A stretch of 16,221 bases of DNA from contig JAOZTV010000028.1 in the NCBI GenBank assembly GCA_029939015.1, forward strand, positions 364-16,584, read 5' to 3'. Under the pieces are notes generated by a model, which saw nothing but the letters and a program-made list of their open reading frames with translations, did no database searches and was not told where the DNA came from. Below are positions 5,784 through 14,988 of this stretch, in pieces. This DNA is from Candidatus Aminicenantota bacterium. Lineage in GTDB: Bacteria; Acidobacteriota; Aminicenantia; UBA2199. The position numbers were made by a program, and so were the translations under genes. How positions within the stretch are numbered: position 1 is the stretch's first letter; each line of letters opens with the position of its first letter.

Positions 5784-7724
5784 ATGGACAAAAATAAAAT
5801 AGATGATGATTTTTTGGGTGAGAGTATTGATGAAATATTTAACAATAAATTTGAAGATAAATCAAATAGTTCTGATGATGATGTTGGGACTTTCATAATT
5901 GAAGACGAAGAAAGTCAACCTGAAGAAAAGACCGATATCAAAAAAGATGAGGGTTTGATAATAGTTGAAGATGATAGAGTTAAAGAAGATGAAATAAATT
6001 TAATTGAAGACGAGGATGACATTTATGTTCTTGAGGAGAAAGGTGTTGAGGTAATAAATATAGATGATAACAATCAAGAAAAAGAGTTAGAGAATAAAGC
6101 AGACGATTTAAGTTCTTTTGAAATGGATGAGGATTTTGAATTACTAGAAAACAAATTTACATCTGAGAAAGAAGTAAGTGAACCTGAAAAAAAAGATAAT
6201 GGATTTGTACTTGATTTAACAGATACAGGTTCGGAAGAAAACAAAAAAGAAGATGATCCTTTAGATCTTGATAATGAATTTGTAAATATGCAACCTCCCG
6301 CAGGGACGAAAACTGAAGAAAATGATTTTGATGATTTTGTATTAGAAAATCATAATCAAAATGATAATGAAAATTTAGAAACTCCATTAAACAAAAATAC
6401 TCCTCCTCCAATTCCTTCAATAGAAAAAGACGGAAATGAATTTTTATTAGACCCTGCTTTTGATACAAATATTGGTTTAGAAAATGAAAATAGTTCTTTT
6501 GCTACTAATGAAAATGCTAATAATTCATTCTCTTTAGAAAATGCAGAAGATGAAAATGGCAATGATGTTACAGACGGAAGATTTTTTAATGAAAAAGGAA
6601 AACCTGTTAATGACAATGAAATTCTTAAAGATAAACAAACTGAAAATTCTAAACCAAAACAACCTTTAGATAGAAGCAGAGAAGATCATGGTTTTGATAT
6701 GAATATTGAAAAGAAAAACCCTTTACAAGATAAGAAAAATTTATTAATTGCAGGGGCAGTAATAATTATTGTAGTCGCCACTGCACTGTTTTTTATAATT
6801 CCAGGTTTCTTAGGGAATTCCAATACTTCAAAAAAGAAAGTAGTAAATAAATCGTTAGAAGACACTAAAATTAAAAAAAAGGTTATTAGTCCTAAAAAAG
6901 CCAAAGAAATTGCTGATAGAGAAAAAATAAATAAATTATTCAAACTTATTAAAAAAAATATTGAAGAAGGTAAATTGCAAGAAGCAAAAGAATATTGCAG
7001 GCAGGCTTTAAATATAGAAAGAACAGAAGTTTTAGTTTCTTACGAAAGAGATATTAATGAAAGAATTGCAAAGAAAAAGAAAAAAGAAATAGCTGATGCA
7101 AAAATGAAGAAAGATAAAAAAAGTTACGAAAGAGCTGTAGCTTATGATTCTGTTAATGCTTTTAAAGATTATATAAAGCAAAATCCTGATGGAGAATTTT
7201 TTAGTAAAGCTAAATCTATGATTATTAAATTAGAAAAAAGAGACTATAAAAACAGATTAAATCAAATTATTGAAAAAGTAAAAGTTTTAAGAAAAACAAG
7301 ATTAAGATCAGGACTTACAAAAATTAATAAAGCAGGAATTAATTTAATATTAAATAAAAATATAAATAATAATTTTGAGATACAAACCATAGAGGGCGAT
7401 AGAGTACTGATTGATTATTCTACAGGTTTAATGTGGACAGTAGCAAAGTATTCAATGAAATTAGATAAAGCTAAGTTTTGGACAGTAAGACATTATGCAG
7501 GTTATTATAATTGGAGATTTCCAACTTCAGAAGAAGTTTATTCTATAAAGGGTATATCTCCCTCATATTTACAAAAATCCTCATTAAATGGATTTGTTGT
7601 CTGGACTGGTGATGGAGATAAAGACTCATCACAGAATTGGGTTTTATCGTTAATAGATGGTAAGTTCTCAACCTCAAGTGCTTTTATGACTAGAAATTTA
7701 CTATCTGTTAGAACTATAAAATAA
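5784..7724 (+). CDS. Acidic single-pass membrane protein with C-terminal DUF1566/Lcl-type domain
   Basis: A 646-residue protein of unknown function. Residues 1-315 are rich in Asp, Glu and Asn, probably disordered, and carry about nine short hydrophobic-then-acidic motifs (FIIED 37, LIIVED 58, INLIED 71, IYVLEE 80, FELLE 118, FVLDL 141, DFVLEN 184, EFLLD 219, FSLEN 249). One membrane helix spans about 320-342. A Lys-rich helical stretch follows (350-500); within it residues 449-487 resemble a TPR-like repeat of the form F..Y...P.G.F...A. Residues 538-646 match the DUF1566 pattern: DYSTGLMWT, YNWRFPTSEEVYSI, VVWTGDGD, NWVLSL and a final LLSVRTIK. Such domains usually lie outside the cytoplasm, suggesting the acidic part is cytoplasmic, but Lys flanks both sides of the helix so topology is unsure. 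No good Shine-Dalgarno precedes the ATG. Confidence 0.85.
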   Translation: MDKNKIDDDFLGESIDEIFNNKFEDKSNSSDDDVGTFIIEDEESQPEEKTDIKKDEGLIIVEDDRVKEDEINLIEDEDDIYVLEEKGVEVINIDDNNQEKELENKADDLSSFEMDEDFELLENKFTSEKEVSEPEKKDNGFVLDLTDTGSEENKKEDDPLDLDNEFVNMQPPAGTKTEENDFDDFVLENHNQNDNENLETPLNKNTPPPIPSIEKDGNEFLLDPAFDTNIGLENENSSFATNENANNSFSLENAEDENGNDVTDGRFFNEKGKPVNDNEILKDKQTENSKPKQPLDRSREDHGFDMNIEKKNPLQDKKNLLIAGAVIIIVVATALFFIIPGFLGNSNTSKKKVVNKSLEDTKIKKKVISPKKAKEIADREKINKLFKLIKKNIEEGKLQEAKEYCRQALNIERTEVLVSYERDINERIAKKKKKEIADAKMKKDKKSYERAVAYDSVNAFKDYIKQNPDGEFFSKAKSMIIKLEKRDYKNRLNQIIEKVKVLRKTRLRSGLTKINKAGINLILNKNINNNFEIQTIEGDRVLIDYSTGLMWTVAKYSMKLDKAKFWTVRHYAGYYNWRFPTSEEVYSIKGISPSYLQKSSLNGFVVWTGDGDKDSSQNWVLSLIDGKFSTSSAFMTRNLLSVRTIK

Positions 7725-7781
7725 TTATACATCAAGATATGAAAATATATTTGCCAGTTTAGGCAATGATAGATTTGTAAA

Positions 7782-7842
7782 CTTTAAAAACACCCTTGTA
7801 TTACTAAAGGCTATCTTTAAAAAGACCCTTGACTTTCTAAAG
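7782..7842. repeat. Tandem pair of imperfect 28-nt direct repeats, 33-nt period
   Basis: The units share CTTTAAAAA, then C or G, then ACCCTTG, then a variable five bases, then CTAAAG. Only two copies exist and they are separated by 5 nt. Each unit can also pair its own CTTTA with TAAAG. Confidence 0.6.
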
Positions 7843-7863
7843 TTTGTTGGTTTATATATAACA

Positions 7864-7887
7864 CAGGGACGGTTTATACCATCCCTG
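7864..7887. terminator. Likely bidirectional terminator hairpin between convergent genes
   Basis: CAGGGACGG, loop TTTATA, CCATCCCTG: a 9-bp stem with one G-T wobble. It lies 15 nt past the PFOR stop on the minus strand and 139 nt past the plus-strand gene. The tails are AT-rich without a clean T-run on either strand, so terminator strength is uncertain. Confidence 0.6.
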
Positions 7888-7902
7888 CATTATTAATAAT
7901 CT

Positions 7903-10900
7903 TTAACTTAATTTACTTAGTTTTTTATAATATTCGTGTTTGTCCTTTTTAAATTTTACTGCCTTATCTAATAAAGCATCAGCTACATCAGGAAACTGTC
8001 TCTTAAGTGTTTTATATCTACCCTCATTTAACATAAAATCCATCATATCTGTTTTTGCATCTTTTGTTTCATAGACAAATGGGTTTTTACCCTCTGCTTC
8101 AAGCTCAGGGTTAAATCTATATAGTGGCCAATAACCTGAAGTTACTGCTTCTTTCTGTGCAGAAGCTGTTCTACCCATATCAATTCCATGGGCTATGCAA
8201 GGTGCATAGGCAATTATTAACGAAGGCCCATCATATTTTTCAGCTTCCTGCATTACCTTGACCACCTGATTCATATTAGCACCAAGACTGACAGAAGCAA
8301 CATAAATATGACCATAGCTCATTGAAATAAGTCCAAGGTCTTTTTTTCCTGTTCTCTTGCCGGCTGCTGCAAATTTAGCAACTGAACCCAGAGGGGTTGC
8401 TTTTGAAGCCTGTCCACCTGTATTTGAATAAACTTCTGTATCTAATACTAGTACATTAATGTTTCTGTCTTGAGCGAGAATATGGTCTAAACCACCGTAT
8501 CCGATATCATAAGCCCAACCGTCTCCACCAAAACACCAGACAGATTTATCAACAAAATAATCCTGCAATTCAATAATTTTTGCAATTATTGGGTTGCCGT
8601 TTCCTTTGTTTTCATTTAAGATTGCTCTTGTTGCATCTGCAATTTTATGAGCTGCATCGCTAGTTTCGTTCCATGCTTCAAGAGATTTATTTAATGCATC
8701 TTTTAGTTTTGAGTCAATATTTTCTTTTAAAAGGTTGTCAATATTCCATCTTAACTGTTTTCTATTGGCATCAACTGAAAGTCTCATTCCAAAACCATAC
8801 TCTGCATTATCTTCAAATAATGAATTTGCCCAAGTAGGTCCTCTTCCATTACTGTCTTTTGTATAAGGAATGGTAGGGAATGTACCACCATAAATTGAAG
8901 AACAACCAGTAGCATTTGCAATTATCATTCTATCGCCAAAAAGTTGAGTTGCCAGTTTGACATAAGGTGTTTCACCACAACCTGCACATGCTCCTGAGAA
9001 TTCAAAGAGTGGTTTTTTAAATTGTGTTCCTTTTAACATTGTTAATTTAGTTCCATCAAGAATATTGTCAGGAAGATTTTCAAAGAATTCAACGTTTTCA
9101 TTCTCTTTTGCTTCTCTTTCTTCTACTATTGGTTTCATTACAAGTGATTTTGTTCTTGATGGACATACATCAACACAGTTTCCACAACCTGTGCAGTCTT
9201 CAATATATACCTGGATCTTAAATTGGAGGTTCTTATCGTTTTTGGTGTTTGACTTTAGTGTATTAAACATTTCAGGTGCATTTTGCATATTTGAAGGTTC
9301 AATTTGTTTTGCTCTAATAGCTGCATGAGGGCAAACTAGAGAACATTGGTTACACTGAATACAATTTTCTGATAACCACTTAGGTACTATTGGAGAAATT
9401 CCTCTCTTTTCAAGTTTGGTTGTACCCAATGGAATTATTCCATCGTAGGACATATCTGATACTTTTATACTGTCACCATCTAGATGCATGATTTTTTCAA
9501 TAATATTGTTTTCAAAAGCTCCACAATTAGCTTTAATTAATTTTTTAGGAACGTAAGAAGTTTTAATTTCTGAAATAGATTTTGGACATTTTACCTGAGT
9601 TAGTGCAGCACTAGTATTATCAACAGCATCCCAATTCATTTTAACAATCTTGTCACCTTTTTTGGAATATGCTTTTTTGATATAATCTTTAATTAGTTTA
9701 ATTGAAGTGTCTTCATCTAATACGCCTGAGACTTTAAAAAAAGCTGCCTGCATAACAGTATTAATTCTATTACCAAGACCTGCTTTATAAGCAATTTTCA
9801 AAGCATCAATATTATAAAATTTTATGTTTTTCTCAATGATAGTTTTTTGCATATCAAGAGTTAATTTATCAAATACAATGTCGTTACTAAATTCAGAGTT
9901 CAGTAAGAATGTGCCACCTTCTTTTAATTCTTTTAATACATCATATCTACCAATATATGCAGGATTATGTAATGCAACAAAATCTGCTTTTGTAATAAGG
10001 TATGGAGATTTTATTTTACTTTTACCAAACCTCAGATAAGAGATTGTAATACCACCTGATTTTTTAGAGTCATAAGAAAAATAACCCTGTGCATTCATAT
10101 CTGTATTATCGCCAATTATTTTAATTGAGTTTTTGTTAGCTCCAACTGTACCGTCTGAACCAAGTCCCCAAAAAATACATCTTTTAATATCATCAGCTTC
10201 TGTATCAATGATTTCATTAACTGGAATTGAGAGATTAGTAACATCGTCTTCAATACCAACTGTAAATCCATGAAATCCGTCATTTTCAAGATGAGTAAAT
10301 ACTGCTTTGACCATTGAAGGAGTAAATTCTTTTGAACTTAAACCATATCTACCACCAATTATATGGATACCTTTTCCATTCAATGCTGTCATAATATCAA
10401 GATAAAGAGGTTCACCAAGAGCTCCTGGTTCTTTAGTTCTATCAAGTACCGCAATTTGTTTTACACTATCTGGAACTGTATCAATAAATTGTTTTAATCC
10501 AAATGGTCTATATAATCTGATTTTAAGTAGTCCAACTTTCTCACCATTAGCATTCATATAATCAACGGTTTCTTCTGCAGTTTCTGCACCTGAACCCATC
10601 ATAATTATCATTTTTTCTGCTTTTGGATGACCAAAATAGTCATAAAGATGATATTGTCTTCCAGTTTTTTTAGCAAATTTATCCATATATTCCTGAACAA
10701 TTTCAGGAGTTGCATCATAGTATTTGTTTACTGTTTCTCTGCCCTGAAAATATACATCAGGATTTTGAGCTCCAACTTTAACTTTAGGTCTGTCAGGAGA
10801 GAGTGCTCTTTTTCTGAAATTTTCAACATATTTCATTTCGGTCATGTCTTTCATTAGATCATAATCAACCATATCAACCTTTTGGATTTCATGTGAAGTT

Positions 10901-11424
10901 CTAAAACCATCAAAAAAGTTAAGGAATGGAATTGAAGTTTTTAATGTAGCAAGATGTGAAACGACGGCTAAATCAAGTGTTTCCTGAATTGAGCCTGCTG
11001 CAACCATTGCAAAACCAGTGTTTCTAACTGACATAACATCAGAATGATCACCAAAGATTGATAAAGATTGAGCTGCGAGTGACCTTGCAGAAACATGAAA
11101 AACAGTTGGAAGCATTTCACCTGCAATTTTATGCATATTGGGAATCATTAATAATAAACCCTGTGATGCAGTATAAGTAGTCGTTAATGACCCTGCAGAA
11201 AGAGCACCATGAACAGCCCCTGCAGCACCGCCTTCTGATTGCATTTCAATTACATCGAGTTCCTGTCCAAAAATATTTTTTCTTCCCTGAACCGACCATG
11301 TATCTGCGAGTTCTCCCATAACTGAGGAAGGTGTAATTGGATATATTGCAGCGACTTCACTAAAAGCGTAAGCTACATGCGAGGCGGCTGTGTTTCCATC
11401 AATTGTTGCTTTGTTATTTACCAT
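7903..11424 (-). CDS. nifJ: Pyruvate:ferredoxin (flavodoxin) oxidoreductase, single-chain
   Basis: Cytoplasmic enzyme converting pyruvate and CoA to acetyl-CoA and CO2 while reducing ferredoxin or flavodoxin; all domains are fused in 1173 residues. The N-terminal domain contains the YPITPSS motif near residue 30. A ferredoxin domain has two clusters: Cys688/691/694/698 (CIQCNQCSLVCP) and Cys744/747/750/754 (CTGCGNCVDVCP). The C-terminal thiamine-diphosphate domain has Cys813, Cys816, Cys841 and Cys1076, matching the proximal-cluster ligands of the Desulfovibrio africanus enzyme, plus the LDTEVYSNTGGQASK cofactor region. Length fits the E. coli YdbK type and lacks the D. africanus C-terminal extension. 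The ATG is preceded by AAGGAG at good spacing. It appears to be transcribed alone. The E1-like domains also fit related 2-oxoacids, but pyruvate is by far the likeliest substrate. Confidence 0.97.
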   Translation of the reverse strand: MVNNKATIDGNTAASHVAYAFSEVAAIYPITPSSVMGELADTWSVQGRKNIFGQELDVIEMQSEGGAAGAVHGALSAGSLTTTYTASQGLLLMIPNMHKIAGEMLPTVFHVSARSLAAQSLSIFGDHSDVMSVRNTGFAMVAAGSIQETLDLAVVSHLATLKTSIPFLNFFDGFRTSHEIQKVDMVDYDLMKDMTEMKYVENFRKRALSPDRPKVKVGAQNPDVYFQGRETVNKYYDATPEIVQEYMDKFAKKTGRQYHLYDYFGHPKAEKMIIMMGSGAETAEETVDYMNANGEKVGLLKIRLYRPFGLKQFIDTVPDSVKQIAVLDRTKEPGALGEPLYLDIMTALNGKGIHIIGGRYGLSSKEFTPSMVKAVFTHLENDGFHGFTVGIEDDVTNLSIPVNEIIDTEADDIKRCIFWGLGSDGTVGANKNSIKIIGDNTDMNAQGYFSYDSKKSGGITISYLRFGKSKIKSPYLITKADFVALHNPAYIGRYDVLKELKEGGTFLLNSEFSNDIVFDKLTLDMQKTIIEKNIKFYNIDALKIAYKAGLGNRINTVMQAAFFKVSGVLDEDTSIKLIKDYIKKAYSKKGDKIVKMNWDAVDNTSAALTQVKCPKSISEIKTSYVPKKLIKANCGAFENNIIEKIMHLDGDSIKVSDMSYDGIIPLGTTKLEKRGISPIVPKWLSENCIQCNQCSLVCPHAAIRAKQIEPSNMQNAPEMFNTLKSNTKNDKNLQFKIQVYIEDCTGCGNCVDVCPSRTKSLVMKPIVEEREAKENENVEFFENLPDNILDGTKLTMLKGTQFKKPLFEFSGACAGCGETPYVKLATQLFGDRMIIANATGCSSIYGGTFPTIPYTKDSNGRGPTWANSLFEDNAEYGFGMRLSVDANRKQLRWNIDNLLKENIDSKLKDALNKSLEAWNETSDAAHKIADATRAILNENKGNGNPIIAKIIELQDYFVDKSVWCFGGDGWAYDIGYGGLDHILAQDRNINVLVLDTEVYSNTGGQASKATPLGSVAKFAAAGKRTGKKDLGLISMSYGHIYVASVSLGANMNQVVKVMQEAEKYDGPSLIIAYAPCIAHGIDMGRTASAQKEAVTSGYWPLYRFNPELEAEGKNPFVYETKDAKTDMMDFMLNEGRYKTLKRQFPDVADALLDKAVKFKKDKHEYYKKLSKLS

Positions 11425-11456
11425 AAAATTCTCCTTATGAATTATTTTTATTATTT

Positions 11457-11465
11457 ATTATATCA
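11457..11465 (-). promoter_or_regulatory. Extended -10 promoter of the PFOR gene
   Basis: On the minus strand, TGATATAAT, an exact extended -10 element. Seventeen nt upstream is only a weak -35 (TAGTTA), as is common with extended -10 promoters. The predicted start near 11450 gives a 25-nt leader carrying AAGGAG. A perfect TTGACA at 11496-11491 is 28 nt from TATAAT, too far to be its partner. Confidence 0.5.
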
Positions 11466-11562
11466 AAAAATTAACATATTAACTATAAATTGTCAAGAAA
11501 ATTAAAAAAATAAAGATAAATCAACATCTTGAATATTTAGTTAGAATAGGATAAAATTCCCT

Positions 11563-12855
11563 ATGCTTAAAACTTATTTTTGGAATTTTTTATATATAAT
11601 TGTTCTTATTGTTTTTTTTCCAGTTTCTTGTACGAAAGCTGTGAAAAATGAAGATAGTAGAGTCATTGAAAAACCTGTTATAAAAGAATCGGAAAAAACA
11701 AAAAAATTATTTGAAAAAAAAGATATAGTAAAAAAAGGGGATACGATAATAAACCTTCTTCAAAAGCAAGGAATGGATTATCAAACTGCATTTAAATTGT
11801 TTTCTGATGTAAAACCTGTATTTGATCTCAGAAGATTGAATGTTGGTATGAAATATTCCTGCTTTTTTGATAAGGATGATTTAATTAAATTTCAATATCA
11901 GATTGATGATAACTCTTTTTTACATATTACAAATATGGAAAAAGTTTATAAAGGTTTTATTAAAGAAATACCATACAAGTTAAAAGAGGTGGTAGTTTCC
12001 GGTGTAATAGAAAGTTCTTTATACGGTTCTGTTTTGAATAAAGGAGAAAATGCTGAATTAGCAGACCTTATGGCTTCATTATTTGAATATGATGTTGACT
12101 TTAATAGAGATCTAAGAAAAGGGGACAAATATTCACTATTAGTTGAAAAAAAATATTTGCTGGGAGTTTTTAAAGGTTATAAAAGAATAATTGCTGCTGA
12201 CTTTACACAAAAAGAACGTTCTATTAAAGTTGTTTTATTTGAATCGCCTGATGGCAAGATAGCCTATTACCATCCTAGCGGAGCTGCTGTTAAAAAGATG
12301 TTTTTAAGGTCACCTCTTCCGTTTATGAGAGTTACTTCAAGATATGGCTATAGGAAACATCCTGTTTTGGGATATTCAGCAAAACATAATGGTGTTGACC
12401 TCGGGGCAAGAAGAGGAACGAAGGTAAAGGTTACAGCAAGTGGTGTTGTAATCAGAGCAGGATATAATAGAATAAATGGTAAATTTGTAGAGGTCAGGCA
12501 TCCTAATAAATATAAAACTCAATATCTTCATCTGAGTGGTATTAAAAGAGGTATAAGGGTTGGTGTTAGAGTTATGCAGGGTCAATTGATTGGATTTGTT
12601 GGGAGTACTGGGCGATCAACAGGACCTCATCTTCATTATGGAGTTAAAAAGGCAAATAGATATATGAACCCTCTAAGATTGAAATCTCCTAAAAAAAATC
12701 CTGTAAAGAAAAAATATAGAAATGATTTTAATATACATTCAAAGAAAGTTCTTAAGACCCTTTACAGCAAAAATATAAAATTTGATATAAAGAATGAAAT
12801 AATTGAAAGATTAAAACCAGTTTTAAAGCCTATTAAAATAGCAATAGGTTTTTAA
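11563..12855 (+). CDS. M23 family murein DD-endopeptidase (MepM/Csd3-like), probable lipoprotein
   Basis: Envelope zinc peptidase predicted to cleave peptidoglycan cross-links, 430 residues. A signal sequence with hydrophobic core runs to FFPVSC; Cys23 could be lipidated, although Pro at -3 departs from the usual lipobox. Residues 54-95 (KKGDTIINLLQKQGMD onward) resemble the LysM/OapA-like domain and about 140-230 resemble the second domain of Csd3/MepM. The M23 domain covers about 255-375, with ligands His275 and Asp279 (HNGVD), His323 (YLHLSG) and the HLHYG motif (His356, His358) after GSTGRSTGP. All catalytic residues appear intact. About 55 basic residues follow the domain. The start has only AGG 12 nt upstream. 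It ends 14 nt before the ClC gene, so the two are probably co-transcribed. Confidence 0.92.
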   Translation: MLKTYFWNFLYIIVLIVFFPVSCTKAVKNEDSRVIEKPVIKESEKTKKLFEKKDIVKKGDTIINLLQKQGMDYQTAFKLFSDVKPVFDLRRLNVGMKYSCFFDKDDLIKFQYQIDDNSFLHITNMEKVYKGFIKEIPYKLKEVVVSGVIESSLYGSVLNKGENAELADLMASLFEYDVDFNRDLRKGDKYSLLVEKKYLLGVFKGYKRIIAADFTQKERSIKVVLFESPDGKIAYYHPSGAAVKKMFLRSPLPFMRVTSRYGYRKHPVLGYSAKHNGVDLGARRGTKVKVTASGVVIRAGYNRINGKFVEVRHPNKYKTQYLHLSGIKRGIRVGVRVMQGQLIGFVGSTGRSTGPHLHYGVKKANRYMNPLRLKSPKKNPVKKKYRNDFNIHSKKVLKTLYSKNIKFDIKNEIIERLKPVLKPIKIAIGF

Positions 12856-12869
12856 TAAAAAGGAAATAA

Positions 12870-14891
12870 ATGAAAAAATTAACACGTTTTAAAGATATGG
12901 TAAGAACTTCTGACAATGCTTTTATGATAGTACTTCCAATGCTTATAGGATTATTAGGCGGTTTTGGGGCTATAGGTTTGAAATATCTAATACATTTTTT
13001 TCAAGATATTTTATGGGGCAATGAGACCTATGATGCATCAATGTTTTTAACTATTCTCATACCAACTGGAGGAGCCTTTGTAGTTGGAATGATAATATAC
13101 TTCTTTTCTCAGGAGGCAAAGGGTCATGGTGTGCCAGAAGTTATGGAGGCAATTGCTCTTAGGAAAGGAGTTATCAGGGCAAGAGTTGTTATTTCCAAGG
13201 CGATAGCATCTTCATTAACCATAGCATCAGGTGGCTCAGTTGGTAGAGAAGGTCCTATTATTCAAATTGGTTCAGCTATTGGTTCAGCATTTGGACAATT
13301 ATTCAAGTTTTCTCAGAATAGGATGCAGACACTTGTTGGTTGTGGTGCAGCAGCTGGTATTGCAGCTGCATTTAATGCTCCAATTGCTGGGGCAATTTTC
13401 GCTGTTGAAATAATTTTAAGAGATTTTACTGTAAGGCAATTTACTCCAATTGTTATAGCCTCGGTATCAGCAACTGTAGTTTCAAGAGCATTTTATGGTA
13501 ATGTAGTTGCTTTTACAGTTCCGAGTTATGAACTTGTAAACCCTGTTGAACTTATTCCTTATGCAGTTCTCGGTTTGGTTGCAGGTGGAGTGGCAATTTT
13601 ATTTGTAAAAACTTTATATTTTTTTGAAGATAAATTTGATGCAAAAAAAATCCCTGATTTTTATAAAACAGCCGTTGGCGGATTATTGGTAGGAATTTAT
13701 GGTCTTACTTTTCCTCAAATATTTGGGGTAGGATATAAGGCGATAGATTTGGCTTTATTGGGGAAAATGAGCGCATGGTTATTACTAATTCTGATATTTT
13801 TAAAAATACTTGCCTCTTCAATAACACTTGGTTCAGGTAGTTCCGGTGGTGTTTTTGCACCATCTCTATTTATTGGAGCAATGACTGGAGGTTTATTCGG
13901 AACGATTGTCCACAAATTATTTCCTGCTATCACTGCTGGACCCGGTGCTTATGCTCTTGTTGCAATGAGTGCTGTTGTTGGTGCTTCAACTCATGCACCA
14001 ATAACAGCTATTATGATAATCTTTGAGATGACAAATGACTATAAGATAATTCTACCTTTGATGATAGCAACAACAATAAGTAGCTTGCTTACAACCAAGC
14101 TTCAAAAAGGTTCTATTTATACTTTGAAATTAATGAATAGAGGTGTTAATATACATCAGGGAAGAGAAATAAATATTTTAAAATCAATGCAGGTTAAGGA
14201 TTATATTAGAGATAATATTGAAATTATAAAATCTAATGCTTCAATGAAGGAGATAGTTGGAAGATTTATCAATTCAGACAGCAGGCATCTTTATTTAATA
14301 GACAAAAAAAAAGAAATTATTGGCAAAATTACTCAGAATGAACTGAGTACTGTAGCGCCTGATTACGAAAACTTAAAAGATATTATTGTAGCTGAAGATA
14401 TATCAACTCCATCTTATGCGATTGTAAATGAAATGGATCATCTGGATTTTGTAATGAAAGAGTTTGAAAAGGAAAATGTTGGTGAAATACCTGTCGTTTC
14501 AAATTGTGACCCTACTAAAATTCTTGGTACTATATGGAGAATTGATGTAATAGCTGCATATAATAAGGAAATATTAAAAAGAGATCTTGCAGGCGAAGTA
14601 TCTCATTTAATGGCAGCATCAACATATTCAAAGATAGTTGAAATAACAGAGGGTTTATTTCTACAGGAAATTGAAGTTCCCGATGTGTTTATTGGGGAAA
14701 AAATCCGTGACCTTGATGTCAGGAATAAATATAAGGTCGATATTGTTTTAATCAAAGATAAATCGAGTAAGAGTAAAACAAAAAAACAAAAAGTTACATC
14801 TTTGCCGGATAGTGGACATATTTTTAAGGAAGAAAATACTCTTTTAATTCTTGGAGAAAAGAAGAGGGTTGAATATTTGAGTAGGTTATAA
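12870..14891 (+). CDS. ClC-family anion channel/transporter with CBS pair and RCK_C (TrkA-C) domain
   Basis: Inner-membrane ClC protein, 673 residues. Filter motifs are present: GHGVP (85-89), GREGP with gating Glu127, and GSGSSGGVFAP (321-331). The segment NAPIAGAIFAVEIILRDF places Glu180 at E. coli ClC Glu202 and Ile181 at the internal proton glutamate Glu203, judged by eye. This suggests channel-like or altered proton coupling. After about residue 430 come two CBS motifs (MQVKDYI...GKITQNEL and EDISTPSYAIV...GTIWRIDVI) that usually bind adenine nucleotides. The last 85 residues (QEIEVPDVFIGEKIRDLDV to NTLLILGEKKRVEYL) look like an RCK_C/TrkA-C ligand domain. AAAGGA precedes the ATG by about 6 nt. 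It follows the M23 gene by 14 nt, implying an operon. Confidence 0.93.
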   Translation: MKKLTRFKDMVRTSDNAFMIVLPMLIGLLGGFGAIGLKYLIHFFQDILWGNETYDASMFLTILIPTGGAFVVGMIIYFFSQEAKGHGVPEVMEAIALRKGVIRARVVISKAIASSLTIASGGSVGREGPIIQIGSAIGSAFGQLFKFSQNRMQTLVGCGAAAGIAAAFNAPIAGAIFAVEIILRDFTVRQFTPIVIASVSATVVSRAFYGNVVAFTVPSYELVNPVELIPYAVLGLVAGGVAILFVKTLYFFEDKFDAKKIPDFYKTAVGGLLVGIYGLTFPQIFGVGYKAIDLALLGKMSAWLLLILIFLKILASSITLGSGSSGGVFAPSLFIGAMTGGLFGTIVHKLFPAITAGPGAYALVAMSAVVGASTHAPITAIMIIFEMTNDYKIILPLMIATTISSLLTTKLQKGSIYTLKLMNRGVNIHQGREINILKSMQVKDYIRDNIEIIKSNASMKEIVGRFINSDSRHLYLIDKKKEIIGKITQNELSTVAPDYENLKDIIVAEDISTPSYAIVNEMDHLDFVMKEFEKENVGEIPVVSNCDPTKILGTIWRIDVIAAYNKEILKRDLAGEVSHLMAASTYSKIVEITEGLFLQEIEVPDVFIGEKIRDLDVRNKYKVDIVLIKDKSSKSKTKKQKVTSLPDSGHIFKEENTLLILGEKKRVEYLSRL

Positions 14892-14906
14892 TTTAAAGGG
14901 TAAAGT

Positions 14907-14988
14907 GATAAGGGAAAAGGGAAAAGGGAAAAGGGAAAAACAAGAAATGAAAAACGAAAAATATGAGACGAAAAATGGAAAACGAAAA
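14907..14988 (+). repeat. Purine-rich low-complexity stretch with four GGGAAAA heptamers
   Basis: Four perfect tandem GGGAAAA heptamers occupy 14912-14939, followed by irregular GAAAAAC, GAAAAAT and GAGACGA strings to about 14988. The plus strand is almost entirely purine. Four GGG runs separated by four-base loops also satisfy the simple G-quadruplex pattern. The stretch lies between the ClC stop and the conserved start of the glycosyltransferase. Confidence 0.8.

Larger units (their letters stand above)
7725..7902. other. Convergent intergenic region with two 28-nt direct repeats
   Basis: Lies between two converging genes. It contains imperfect 28-nt direct repeats at 7782-7809 and 7815-7842 (24 of 28 identical), each beginning CTTTAAAAA and ending CTAAAG. 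The pair is bounded by an 8-nt inverted repeat (AAACTTTA at 7779-7786, TAAAGTTT at 7838-7845). A stronger hairpin follows at 7864-7887. No coding potential is evident. Confidence 0.5.

Noticed and set aside
7782..7842. Two-repeat mini CRISPR
   Set aside because: The units are only 5 nt apart, imperfect and limited to two; no cas gene is nearby.
11491..11496. TTGACA (minus strand) as the -35 of the PFOR promoter
   Set aside because: It is 28 nt from the TATAAT; at 17 nt the -10 would be TAATTT. The extended -10 TGATATAAT explains the promoter better.
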